Assembly (NCBI GenBank): GCA_964484065.1
Contig: CAZAEW010000049.1
Coordinates: 1-29,853 of the forward strand
Origin: JAEVLT01 sp964484065
GTDB taxonomy: Bacteria; Bacillota; Bacilli; Bacillales; Cytobacillaceae
Length of the DNA stretch: 29,853 bases
Reading direction: 5' to 3'
In this document: positions 15,574-23,520 of the stretch, one piece after another
Layout: each line of letters begins with the position of its first letter
Numbering within the stretch: position 1 is the first letter of the stretch
Notes under the pieces: model-generated
Databases searched by the model: none
What the model was told of the DNA's origin: nothing
What the model saw: only the letters and a program-made list of their open reading frames with translations
Program-made: the position numbers and the translations under genes

Positions 15574-16629
15574 ATGAGTAATTCAGAAAAAAAACGTTTA
15601 TCGTTCCTGGACCGATATCTAACTTTGTGGATTTTTCTAGCGATGGCAGTTGGAATTGGTTTGGGATTTGTCGTTCCGGGATTTGCAGACGGCATGAATA
15701 AATTACAGATAGGAACCACATCTATTCCACTCGCAATTGGCTTAATCTTGATGATGTACCCTCCATTAGCAAAGGTTCGCTATGAAGAGATTGGCCGGGT
15801 TTTTAAAGATGTAAAGGTTCTTTCTTTATCGCTGGTGCAAAACTGGATAATAGGACCGGTTCTTATGTTTGTGTTAGCTATTATTTTTCTGCCGGATAAG
15901 CCAGAGTATATGGTTGGTCTTATCATGATTGGTTTAGCCCGATGCATTGCAATGGTGATTGTTTGGAATGACCTTGCAAAAGGGGATACTGAATATGCTG
16001 CCGGGTTAGTAGCATTCAACTCGATTTTCCAAGTGCTATTTTATTCTGTGTATGCTTACCTTTTTGTGACGGTCATCCCAAAATGGATAGGAATCCATGG
16101 TGCGATTGTCAATATTACGATGGCAGAAGTAGCAAAATCTGTTTTCATCTATCTGGGAATACCGTTTATCGCGGGAATGATTACACGTTTTACATTTGTG
16201 AAAGCAAAAGGCAGACAATGGTATGAAAAGGTGTTTATTCCGAAAATCAGTCCTATTACATTAATTGCCTTGTTATTTACGATTATTCTAATGTTTTCAT
16301 TAAAAGGAGATGTCATTGTCAGCCTGCCGTTAGATGTTGTTCGTGTTGCCATTCCATTATTGATTTACTTTGTGGTCATGTTTTTCGTTTCTTTCTTCAT
16401 GGGGAGAAAAGTTGGAGCAAACTATCAAGTAACGACTACCCTTTCTTTTACAGCCGGCAGTAATAACTTTGAATTAGCCATTGCCGTAGCTGTTGGAGTC
16501 TTTGGAATTCATTCTGGTGCAGCATTTGCAGCAGTAATTGGTCCTTTAGTAGAAGTACCTGTCATGATTGCATTAGTTAACGTGGCCTTATGGTTTAAGC
16601 GAAAATATTTTAAATCAGAAGCAGCATAA
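15574..16629 (+). CDS. acr3: ACR3-family arsenite efflux transporter
   Basis: This 351-aa membrane protein of about ten helices exports arsenite (antimonite less well), driven by the membrane potential or proton gradient. The family signature includes the essential Cys in a membrane helix (MIGLARCIAMVIVWNDLAKGD, Cys124). RYLTLWIFLAMAVGIGLG opens the protein, and FTAGSNNFELAIAVAVGVFG with a GPLVEVPVMIALV end completes it. Bacillus annotators often call this gene arsB although it is not the ArsB family. The ATG at 15574 follows GGGGAGTGAG; an in-frame ATG 42 nt upstream lies inside arsR and lacks a site. It lies between arsR and arsC in one operon. Confidence 0.93.
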   Translation: MSNSEKKRLSFLDRYLTLWIFLAMAVGIGLGFVVPGFADGMNKLQIGTTSIPLAIGLILMMYPPLAKVRYEEIGRVFKDVKVLSLSLVQNWIIGPVLMFVLAIIFLPDKPEYMVGLIMIGLARCIAMVIVWNDLAKGDTEYAAGLVAFNSIFQVLFYSVYAYLFVTVIPKWIGIHGAIVNITMAEVAKSVFIYLGIPFIAGMITRFTFVKAKGRQWYEKVFIPKISPITLIALLFTIILMFSLKGDVIVSLPLDVVRVAIPLLIYFVVMFFVSFFMGRKVGANYQVTTTLSFTAGSNNFELAIAVAVGVFGIHSGAAFAAVIGPLVEVPVMIALVNVALWFKRKYFKSEAA

Positions 16630-16655
16630 TCTGATAGAGAAAAGGTGGAATATAG

Positions 16656-17075
16656 ATGTCTCAAAAAACCATTTACTTTTTATGTACAGGTAACTCTTGC
16701 CGCAGCCAAATGGCAGAAGGTTGGGCTAAAAAATATTTAAATGATGAGTGGGTTGTAAAAAGTGCCGGGATAGAAGCACATGGTTTGAACCCAAATGCGG
16801 TGAAAGCAATGAAGGAAGCGGGAATTGATATTTCAAATCAAACATCAGATATTATCGATCCTGAAATCTTAAATAATGCTGGTTTAGTTGTGACACTTTG
16901 CGGGCACGCTGCAGATCATTGCCCTGTTACCCCTTCACATGTAAAACGCGTTCACTGGGGCTTTGATGATCCTGCTAAGGCAGAAGGGACAGACGAAGAA
17001 AAGTGGGCCTTCTTTCAGCGAGTTCGTGATGAAATTGGAGATCGTATTAAACGTTTTGCTGAAACTGGTGAATAG
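16656..17075 (+). CDS. arsC: Arsenate reductase ArsC, thioredoxin-coupled
   Basis: This 139-aa protein of the low-molecular-weight phosphatase fold reduces arsenate to arsenite, which Acr3 then exports. The catalytic loop is CTGNSCRS with Cys10, Cys15 and Arg16. The redox relay Cys82 and Cys89 lies in TLCGHAADHCP, the spacing known for the B. subtilis and Staphylococcus enzymes. The WGFDDPA motif provides the general acid Asp. Length is normal. It starts 26 bp after acr3 behind AAAGGTGG, is last in the operon and is followed by a hairpin at 17146. Confidence 0.95.
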   Translation: MSQKTIYFLCTGNSCRSQMAEGWAKKYLNDEWVVKSAGIEAHGLNPNAVKAMKEAGIDISNQTSDIIDPEILNNAGLVVTLCGHAADHCPVTPSHVKRVHWGFDDPAKAEGTDEEKWAFFQRVRDEIGDRIKRFAETGE

Positions 17076-17145
17076 AAAAGAATATCATAGCCAAAAGTTT
17101 ACATGCTTTGGGCTTTACCAAAAGTAAATACTTAAGAAAGGCTTC

Positions 17146-17189
17146 AGGCACCGTAAATGGATAAATGTCTTTTTGCGGTGCCTATTTTT
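17146..17189 (+). terminator. Terminator of the ars operon
   Basis: AGGCACCG and CGGTGCCT form a perfect 8-bp stem, with additional AAA/TTT pairing inside, followed by ATTTTTA. It lies 70 bp past arsC. Confidence 0.65.
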
Positions 17190-17459
17190 AAACTAGCTTC
17201 TTTTTTTCCAAATACATAGGAATTTCTTTTTCCTCCAATTCCTCAATGGTTTTCTTATCATTCCGACTTCAAACCGCTTGGCGCTTTCCCTCTGCATATC
17301 ATTACTAATCAATGATTCAAATCTGATATAACAAGAATCCGATTTGAATCATTGGTTTTTACATCTTTTAACATCAATTCACTGCTTTTTGTCAGAGTCA
17401 GGCCCCGTTGAACATGACTGATACCATCATCAAAATCACATTTAAAAATTATTTTATAT
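17188..17459 (-). pseudogene. Decayed unidentified gene
   Basis: On the minus strand a protein-like segment reads CDFDDGISHVQRGLTLTKSS, then ELMLKDVKTNDSNRILVISD and LNH before a stop. A change of frame gives NDMQRESAKRFEV, and another gives NDKKTIEELEEKEIPMYLEK with stop at 17188-17190. Continuity across two frame changes argues for a dead gene. I do not recognise it. The remaining DNA up to 17558 has no gene but contains two TTCACAAAAC copies (17485 and 17529). Confidence 0.4.
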
Positions 17460-17558
17460 TCTTAACTTAAAAACGGTATTTACATTCACAAAACTCTCAT
17501 TTTTTCAAACCTTATTTCCTCAACTACCTTCACAAAACCTTCACATATCAGCAAAAAG

Positions 17559-17602
17559 TTGTGATAGCCATCACAAGACTAGCCCCTTCTAGCTATTAGG
17601 AT
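17559..17602 (+). promoter_or_regulatory. FNR/CRP-type box and promoter of the nos genes
   Basis: TTGTGATAGCCATCACAA (17559-17576) is a perfect 6-bp-arm palindrome of the TGTGA-N6-TCACA type bound by CRP/FNR-family regulators, including Bacillus Fnr. A candidate -10, TAGGAT (17597-17602), places the palindrome centre about 41 bp before the expected transcription start, the class II activator position. The regulator encoded at 21144 is a candidate; a housekeeping Fnr is another. Confidence 0.7.
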
Positions 17603-17637
17603 TTAATTGTGATTTTTGAATAAAAAGGAGGGGGAAA

Positions 17638-18129
17638 ATGGTTAAAGCTATCAATCTTTTCATTATTAGTGCAGCTTTAGGTCTTGGCATTGGCGCTGTC
17701 TTTTTTGTCATAATTCATAGTCACCAAGATAAACCGGTTCAAGTAAATGATTCTGCCGAAACTTCTGCAGCAGCTGCAGCCAAAGATAAAGCCAAAGATA
17801 TTGAAAAATCCAGCGATCACAGTACTAGTACTAGCGCTCAAGACTCTGCAACAAATGTTTCTGCGAACCAAGACAACATTATTGCAACACGTGGATGTAC
17901 CCAGTGCCATTCTGTCGCTTCATTAAATATCAAAGGCGGTCAAGTTGGTCCAGACTTATCACAAGCCTATACAACAGTTGAAAGTAAACATGGCAAACCA
18001 ATTGAAGAATTCCTGAAGCAGCCAACTTCAGCCGTTATGTCGGGCGTTTTAGGTAAAGATCCATTAACAGACGACCAACGGCAGCAGGTTTTAGATCTAT
18101 TGAAAAAAGCATCTGAGGTAAATCAATAA
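17638..18129 (+). CDS. nosC: Membrane-anchored cytochrome c, NosC-like
   Basis: This 163-aa monoheme cytochrome has an N-terminal hydrophobic anchor (about residues 5-26), a long flexible Ala/Ser/Lys/Asp linker to about residue 80, and a class I cytochrome c domain. The heme motif is GCTQCH (Cys87, Cys90, His91). GGQVGPDLS follows, and Met134 in PTSAVMSGV is the likely sixth ligand. It acts on the outer face of the membrane. It lies 19 bp before nosZ in the same transcript, downstream of the FNR-type box, as in other Gram-positive nos clusters. It most likely donates electrons to the CuA site of NosZ. GGAGGGGG precedes the ATG. Confidence 0.85.
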   Translation: MVKAINLFIISAALGLGIGAVFFVIIHSHQDKPVQVNDSAETSAAAAAKDKAKDIEKSSDHSTSTSAQDSATNVSANQDNIIATRGCTQCHSVASLNIKGGQVGPDLSQAYTTVESKHGKPIEEFLKQPTSAVMSGVLGKDPLTDDQRQQVLDLLKKASEVNQ

Positions 18130-18148
18130 TAAAGGTGGTATAAACGAT

Positions 18149-20020
18149 ATGAAAAAGTGGATTCCCATTACTTCCGGTCTTGCTGCAGGTTTTATAGCAG
18201 CGGCCATTGCTTGGGGAGGGAATTTTACATCGGACTCGAAAGCAGAATCTGCTGCTGGCGGAAACAAGACCGATGCTGAAAAAGTTTATGTTCCATTAGG
18301 ACAAAAAGATCAATATTACTTAATGGCTTCCGGCGGGCACTCCGGGCAGTTATTTGTATATGGTATTCCATCCATGCGTGAAATTCGGACCGTACCTGTG
18401 TTTGCTCCTGATCCTGCAACCGGTTACGGTTTTGACTCTGAAACGAAAAAAATGTTGGGCGGCCTGCAATTAGGTGACTTTCACCATCCAGCCCTTTCGG
18501 AAACAAACGGAGATTATGACGGAAAGTTTTTATTTGCGACCGATGTAGAAAACAGCCGCGCTGCTGTTGTCGATTTGAAAACCTTTACAACAAAAGACAT
18601 TATTAAGGTGCCAAACACCAGCGGCCCGCACTGTGCGGCCTTCGTTACTCAAAACTCCGAATATGTATTTTTGCCGACACGCTTTGCTGTACCTCTGGGA
18701 CAAGAATATCAGCCGCTTGATCAATACAGCCAAAAGTACCGCGGTGTCATGAGTGCCGTAACGCTGGATCAGAAATCCGAAAAGCTGAATCTTGCTTATC
18801 AAGTAGCCCTTCCGCCATGGTCCTATGACTTATCTGATGCCGGCAAAAAGGAATCCGGTGACTGGGCTGTTATGACCACTTACAATACGGAAGAAGCAAC
18901 ATCAACACTTGAAATCAATGCATCAAAGGCGGACCGTGACTACATTGTGCTTTTTAATTGGAAAGAGCTTGCGCAGATGGTGAAGGATGGTAAGTACGAA
19001 AATGTAAATGGCCAGAAAATGATATTCCCTGAAAAGGAAAGAGGCGGAATCTATTTGGTGCCAACTGCTAAGTCACCACATGGTGTTGACGTTACGCCAG
19101 ATGGAAAATTCTTTATTGCCTCCGGTAAACTGGCGCCTGCTATGACAGTTTTCTCTTTTGAAAAAGCATTTGAAGCGATCAAAAATAAGGAATTCTCCGG
19201 TGAAAAAAATGGAATTCCTGTTCTTCAATATAAGAAAGTCATGGTTCGTGAAGTAAACCCTGAAAATGCTCTTGGACCGCTTCACACAACATTTGATGAC
19301 AAAGGAAATGCCTACACTTCGATGTTTATTTCTTCTGAAATTGTGAAATGGAAATATTCAACAGGAAAAGTGTTAGACCGCATCCCTGTGCAGTATTCGC
19401 CAGGACACGTAACTGCTGCAGAAGGCGATACCGTATCACCAGATGGAAAGTATTTGGTATCTCTGAACAAACTTGCAAAAGATAACTTTTTATCTGTAGG
19501 CCCTTCTCACCCTGAGACGATGCAATTAATTGATATCAGCGGCGACAAAATGCACTTGCTGGATACTGTCCCATCAAATCCTGAGCCGCACTATGCACAA
19601 ATTATTAAAGCGGATAAAATTCATCCAATCAATGTTTATCCGAAGGATGCAAAAAACAAAGATGCGGTTTATAAACAAGAAGATACGAAAATTGTCCGCA
19701 ATGGTAACCGCGTAGATGTATACGGTGTCGCACTGCGCTCAAGATTTATTTTTGACCATACGCAAAAACGTCCGGATGAGATTGATGTTAAACAAGGTGA
19801 CCATGTTTATATCCATTTAACCAATATCGACTTTGATGAGGATATTACCCATGGCTTTGCTATTAACGGCTATGATCTGAATATGGAGATTCAGCCTGGA
19901 CAAACCAATACACTTGATTTCGTTGCCGATAAAGCCGGCACCTTCCCGCTTTACTGCACAAACTTCTGTTCAGCATTGCACCAAGAAATGACAGGCTATC
20001 TGCTTGTTCAACCAAAATAA
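18149..20020 (+). CDS. nosZ: Nitrous oxide reductase, Sec-type (clade II) NosZ
   Basis: This 623-aa multicopper enzyme reduces N2O to N2 on the outer side of the membrane. The signal sequence (residues 1-23) lacks twin arginines, so export is by Sec, the clade II feature. The N-terminal seven-bladed propeller carries the CuZ site. Likely ligands by alignment of motifs are His112 and His113 (GDFHHP), His161 (SGPHC), His311 (KSPHG), His379 (GPLHT), His420 (SPGH) and His454 (GPSHPE). The C-terminal cupredoxin domain from about residue 520 holds CuA: His568 (ITHGF), Cys603, Cys607, His611 and Met614 in CTNFCSALHQEM. All expected ligands are present, so the enzyme should be active. Length is normal. 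AAAGGTGG precedes the ATG. The CuZ maturation genes nosD, nosF, nosY and nosL do not follow and must lie elsewhere if the enzyme is functional. Confidence 0.97.
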   Translation: MKKWIPITSGLAAGFIAAAIAWGGNFTSDSKAESAAGGNKTDAEKVYVPLGQKDQYYLMASGGHSGQLFVYGIPSMREIRTVPVFAPDPATGYGFDSETKKMLGGLQLGDFHHPALSETNGDYDGKFLFATDVENSRAAVVDLKTFTTKDIIKVPNTSGPHCAAFVTQNSEYVFLPTRFAVPLGQEYQPLDQYSQKYRGVMSAVTLDQKSEKLNLAYQVALPPWSYDLSDAGKKESGDWAVMTTYNTEEATSTLEINASKADRDYIVLFNWKELAQMVKDGKYENVNGQKMIFPEKERGGIYLVPTAKSPHGVDVTPDGKFFIASGKLAPAMTVFSFEKAFEAIKNKEFSGEKNGIPVLQYKKVMVREVNPENALGPLHTTFDDKGNAYTSMFISSEIVKWKYSTGKVLDRIPVQYSPGHVTAAEGDTVSPDGKYLVSLNKLAKDNFLSVGPSHPETMQLIDISGDKMHLLDTVPSNPEPHYAQIIKADKIHPINVYPKDAKNKDAVYKQEDTKIVRNGNRVDVYGVALRSRFIFDHTQKRPDEIDVKQGDHVYIHLTNIDFDEDITHGFAINGYDLNMEIQPGQTNTLDFVADKAGTFPLYCTNFCSALHQEMTGYLLVQPK

Positions 20021-20035
20021 AATAATTTTAGGGCA

Positions 20036-20064
20036 GGGTGCCAATACATCTGTGTTTGGTACCC
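20036..20064 (+). terminator. Hairpin after nosZ
   Basis: GGGTGCCAA pairs with TTGGTACCC (one G-U) around 11 nt, followed by CCTTATTC. It is a weak terminator 16 bp past nosZ, separating it from the gene at 20339. Confidence 0.55.
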
Positions 20065-20258
20065 CCTTATTCACTTGAATCTACACCATTTTTACCATAT
20101 ATAAGGTAATTACCATTGTACTAGGTTATATGTGACGGATACTATTTTGGGATTGTTAGAAAGAGATGTACATAACTTCTAAATATACAGAAATGACTAT
20201 AGCCAAATGAATAGTATTCAATGTCATACATAGTACGTATATCGCTTAAAGGAATCTG

Positions 20259-20274
20259 AATCATGCACATGATT
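20259..20274. promoter_or_regulatory. Palindrome upstream of the multiheme cytochrome
   Basis: AATCATG-CA-CATGATT is a perfect 7-bp-arm palindrome 65 bp before the start at 20339. Two TTACC...GGT(A/T)A pairs (20092-20109 and from 20110) lie further upstream. None matches the TTGTGA box before nosC, so this gene is probably controlled differently. Confidence 0.3.
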
Positions 20275-20338
20275 GCGGCCAGACTTGCTAATATCTATTA
20301 AATGTAAAAACAATCCTTAAAACAGGAGGAATATTGAA

Positions 20339-21004
20339 GTGGAAGATGGGCAAAATAAACCAAAGCACCGCATCAATTCAAGGTTAAAGTTGTATAAAAT
20401 CCTAGCAATTTCACTAGGTATTCTGGTAATTGTGGGCTTTGCCATATATGGCACTGCCGAAGCAACCTCAAGTTCGGGTTTCTGTAACAGCTGTCACGAA
20501 ATGAACCCGGAAACAGAGACATGGAAGGTATCATCCCATAGTCAAGTAGCTTGTAAAGAATGTCATATACAACCTGGGTTCATTAATTACGCCGAAGCAA
20601 AGATGAACGGGCTTGGTCAAGTCTATCAAAAGGTTACAGACAGCTATACAGCTCCAATTAAAATAAAAGACCCAATTCCAAACTCGACATGTGAAAAATG
20701 TCACAATGTGAAGAATAAAACAAAGGCCCAAACCGTCGAAGGCATAGTCATCATCCCGCATGAAAAGCACTTAGAAAAAGGCATCCTATGCGTGCAGTGC
20801 CATTATAGTGTGGTTCATGGCGGCATTTCAGAAGGTAAGGAAACATCAAAAACAGAGTATGATAAATGGAACTCGGCAAAGGCCAAACAGGTTAGATATA
20901 ATGATAAATTTATTAAGCCGAAGATGGAAGATTGTATTAAATGCCACAAGGCACGGAAGGTTTCGACAGCATGTAACACCTGTCACATAACCGGCAGCAA
21001 ATAA
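20339..21004 (+). CDS. NrfH/NapC-like multiheme cytochrome with six CxxCH
   Basis: This 221-aa protein has a single N-terminal membrane anchor (residues 19-38) and an exoplasmic domain with six CxxCH heme motifs (Cys49, 72, 118, 151, 199 and 212). The first reads CNSCHEM, matching the CxxCHxM heme 1 of NrfH-type quinol dehydrogenases, and CKECH follows at normal spacing. NrfH and NapC have four hemes; the two C-terminal motifs (DCIKCHKA, ACNTCHITG) are extra. It probably oxidises menaquinol and passes electrons to a partner. No nrfA follows, so NosZ via NosC, or a reductase elsewhere, are candidates. The start is a GTG 9 nt after AGGAGG. The gene lies between nosZ and a CRP/FNR-family regulator. 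Confidence 0.87.
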   Translation: MEDGQNKPKHRINSRLKLYKILAISLGILVIVGFAIYGTAEATSSSGFCNSCHEMNPETETWKVSSHSQVACKECHIQPGFINYAEAKMNGLGQVYQKVTDSYTAPIKIKDPIPNSTCEKCHNVKNKTKAQTVEGIVIIPHEKHLEKGILCVQCHYSVVHGGISEGKETSKTEYDKWNSAKAKQVRYNDKFIKPKMEDCIKCHKARKVSTACNTCHITGSK

Positions 21005-21143
21005 GGTGTATTCTTTGAAATGTCCGTTCCTAATGCTGCCTCTACTATCAGTTGCATAAATAGGTGTGTTTAGCGGTAGTGAAAACGATCTATTTATTTT
21101 TTGCAAGAAACAGCTCCCTTTGATTTTTGGAGGTGACCCTTCT

Positions 21144-21863
21144 GTGTGGCAACAAGAGAAAATTGCAAAGTGGTTAGCGGCCATTCCTTTATTTAAAGAC
21201 TTGACTAAAGAAGAGCTTTCCTTATTTGCAGATGTTGCTCAAATCCGTCCCTATAAGCGAAAAAAACATATTTTTATGGAAGGCGACCAACTTGACCATA
21301 TCTTCTTTATTTGTTACGGAAAGGTAAAAATATATAAAAAGAATCTCACCGGCAAGGAGTATATTATTTATGTCCTGGAACCCGGTGAAATGTTTCCATA
21401 TATCGGACTTAAGAGAACAGGATACCACGTTTCTTATGCTAAAGCTCTGGAGGATGCTCATTTAATATCCATTCCTATTAAGTATTTTGTAGAAATCCTT
21501 GTTTTATTTCCTAAACTTTGTATGAAAATTTTCCATTTCCTAGGCGAAAGAATTACTGATTTGGATAGAAGATTAGAGGTACACCTTTTTCATGATACTT
21601 ATGAAAAAATTATTTTGCTTCTTATCAGACTTTGTCAATCAAATGGCGAACAAGCAGAAAAAGGTTATAAATTGAAGACCAAGTTTACGGATAGTGATCT
21701 AGCGAAGATGATTGGCACCTCACGAGAAACAGTATGTCGAACAATGAACGAATTAAAACAGAATAACTATGTTTTTTTAAATCATGATGGCTATTATTTT
21801 ATTGACAAGGATTTATTAAAACAAAAGCTGTTCTCAGAGAACGAACAGTATCAAAATCAATAA
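21144..21863 (+). CDS. CRP/FNR-family transcriptional regulator
   Basis: A 239-aa regulator with an N-terminal cyclic-nucleotide-binding-type beta-barrel (IFMEGDQLDHIFFICYGKVK and YIIYVLEPGEMFPYIGL), a long dimer helix, and a C-terminal winged HTH. The recognition helix is TSRETVCRTMNELKQN, the E..SR arrangement of proteins that read TTGAT/TGTGA-like half sites. It has no N- or C-terminal Cys cluster as in FNR, so oxygen sensing by a 4Fe-4S cluster is unlikely. NO sensing through heme, as in DNR/NNR proteins, is possible. The start is GTG 21144 with GGAGGTGA 7 nt upstream; an in-frame GTG at 21066 has no site. It lies behind the multiheme cytochrome and is a candidate activator of nosC-nosZ. 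A terminator follows at 22014. Confidence 0.88.
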   Translation: MWQQEKIAKWLAAIPLFKDLTKEELSLFADVAQIRPYKRKKHIFMEGDQLDHIFFICYGKVKIYKKNLTGKEYIIYVLEPGEMFPYIGLKRTGYHVSYAKALEDAHLISIPIKYFVEILVLFPKLCMKIFHFLGERITDLDRRLEVHLFHDTYEKIILLLIRLCQSNGEQAEKGYKLKTKFTDSDLAKMIGTSRETVCRTMNELKQNNYVFLNHDGYYFIDKDLLKQKLFSENEQYQNQ

Positions 21864-22013
21864 TTCATATGTATTTGGCTGTGTTCTCAAAGATTGTTGT
21901 TTCTTCGTTCAGATTTAATGTTAGACTTTTTACCTGTCGGAAAGAATAAGGAGTTTTATCCAATAAGGACCGACTTAGAATAAATTATCTAGATGCTTTT
22001 TTTCTAAAGAAAG

Positions 22014-22044
22014 GCTGCTTCCTTCAAAAAGGACGCAGCTTTTT
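22014..22044 (+). terminator. Intrinsic terminator after the regulator
   Basis: GCTGC-T-TCCTT pairs with AAGGA-C-GCAGC (one internal mismatch) around 4 nt, followed by TTTTTA. It closes the nitrous-oxide module. Confidence 0.75.
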
Positions 22045-22139
22045 ATGTTTAAAAAATTTTTGTTCAGGATAATGGACAAGTACACTTCCGATTTTTAGTA
22101 TTATGAATAATTTATTGTTAAAGAAAGGAAGTGAAATGA

Positions 22140-22580
22140 ATGTTCAGCACGAATTTAAGATTAACGGTCCGAATAAGACAGCAATTTACTTTCACTGCGA
22201 ATGATTATACCCTTGACCATATCATAGAAGATGTATCCGAAAGAGGAGTGAGTTTTACTGCTTTCACGATCACTAAGCTGCAAAATACCAACCTTGTCAG
22301 AACAGTTGTTGGTCCCGCGGGTTCGAACGACCCAGCCTCTAATCGTGTTGTGCGGGAGGTTCTTCGCTCAGCAGGCGTAAGATTTCTTGAAGAGCGAGTC
22401 ATCCAGCTTCTTGGTTTGGCTGCTGGAGCTAGAGGTGTCTTAACCCGAATTTATAGAGCTTTGTTCCGCGATGTAAAAGTGAAAGCAATATATCAAGGGG
22501 AAGAAAATGCAATCATTATTAACGTTTCAGATGTAAACAAAGCTCTTCGATTATTAGAACAAAACAATATTATTGATTAG
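22140..22580 (+). CDS. Conserved hypothetical protein with ACT-like C-terminus
   Basis: This 146-aa soluble protein has no signal peptide. The last 60 residues (GARGVLTRIYRALFRDVKVKAI..., then IIINVSDVNKALRLLEQ) have the beta-alpha-beta-beta-alpha-beta rhythm of ACT-type ligand-binding domains. The first half (LRLTVRIRQQFTFTANDYTL through VVGPAGSND) could be a second, diverged copy of the same fold. It begins at 22140 behind AAAGGAAG and stands alone with its own terminator. It could sense a small metabolite, but no partner or ligand is visible. Confidence 0.65.
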   Translation: MFSTNLRLTVRIRQQFTFTANDYTLDHIIEDVSERGVSFTAFTITKLQNTNLVRTVVGPAGSNDPASNRVVREVLRSAGVRFLEERVIQLLGLAAGARGVLTRIYRALFRDVKVKAIYQGEENAIIINVSDVNKALRLLEQNNIID

Positions 22581-22593
22581 TCATCCATATCGG

Positions 22594-22618
22594 ACGGGCT
22601 AGTAATAGCCCGTTTTTT
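22594..22618 (+). terminator. Intrinsic terminator
   Basis: ACGGGCTA and TAGCCCGT form a perfect 8-bp stem around a GTAA tetraloop, followed by five T. Confidence 0.88.
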
Positions 22619-22773
22619 ACATATCTATTATCTTTTCCTGCTTTTTTAAACAGAATAAATGGATTACAGGCAGGTCATAATGATACGGAATTATGTCCTT
22701 TACATAGCCTTAATTAAGCCGAGAGTTATAGGGAATTGAGTCAAAAGAAAAAAGTTTAAATAAGGAGGCTGCC

Positions 22774-23373
22774 ATGCATTATATTTGGGAAACATTGGCC
22801 ATTCTATTAACAGGTTTTTGCTTATTGCGGATTGCTGGTAAAAAAACTGTGGCTGAAATGTCAGGATTAGAAATTATAACCATTGTAGCTATAGGATCAA
22901 CGACGGGTCACGCCATTTCGGAAAAAGGTTTATTAAAAACCATCTTTTCCTTATGTACATTGGTAGCATTTCTTATATTTACTCAGTTTTTATCGATTAA
23001 ATTTAAGATGGTCGAAAGGCTGTTCATTGGGAAATCTACTCCGGTAATCAAGGATGGAACGATTTTAACTCAAAATCTAAAAAAGCTGCGGTTAACGACT
23101 GATCAATTAGAAGCGAGATTACGGGAAAAAGGGATATCTTCTCCTGCTGATGTAAAAACTGCTTCCATTGAGATCACGGGAGAACTTGGATATGAGTTAA
23201 TGAAAGATGCAAAACCTTTAACATTTGGGGAGTTTGAAAAACTGATAGGCCAACTGCAAATAAGGGTTCCTCAAGAACCCCCGTTTACTGCCACTGTTAA
23301 TCAACCAGGCAATAATCTTTATAAGGAACTTGTTCAAGACGAACAAAGGGGCCCGGTTCCCATGTTCGAATAA
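22774..23373 (+). CDS. DUF421 (YetF-family) membrane protein
   Basis: A 199-aa protein with three N-terminal membrane helices (about residues 5-21, 30-48 and 52-74) and a cytoplasmic domain of the DUF421 family. Recognisable blocks are LLRIAGKKTVAEMSGLEIIT, the IGSTTGHAI stretch, VERLFIGKSTPVIKDG and LRLTTDQLEARLREKGI. Family members include B. subtilis YetF, YrbG and YcaP, some involved in spore germination or envelope functions; the biochemical role is unsettled. AAGGAGG lies 6 nt before the ATG. It is monocistronic, and a weak AAAATGA/TCATTTT hairpin follows at 23374-23398. Confidence 0.85.
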   Translation: MHYIWETLAILLTGFCLLRIAGKKTVAEMSGLEIITIVAIGSTTGHAISEKGLLKTIFSLCTLVAFLIFTQFLSIKFKMVERLFIGKSTPVIKDGTILTQNLKKLRLTTDQLEARLREKGISSPADVKTASIEITGELGYELMKDAKPLTFGEFEKLIGQLQIRVPQEPPFTATVNQPGNNLYKELVQDEQRGPVPMFE

Positions 23374-23520
23374 AAAATGATCAACTGTCACTCATTTTCC
23401 TGATAAAATCCTTACTCTTTTATGGAATACAAAATATGGGGATGATTCACGGTTTGACTGCTGAATAATGAACGGTGACATTAGGAAAAATAATCTGGAA
23501 AGCTTTAAATAAGGGGGATT

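Noticed and set aside
20259..20274. FNR box before the multiheme cytochrome
   Set aside because: The palindrome AATCATG-CA-CATGATT does not fit TTGAT-N4-ATCAA or TGTGA-N6-TCACA.
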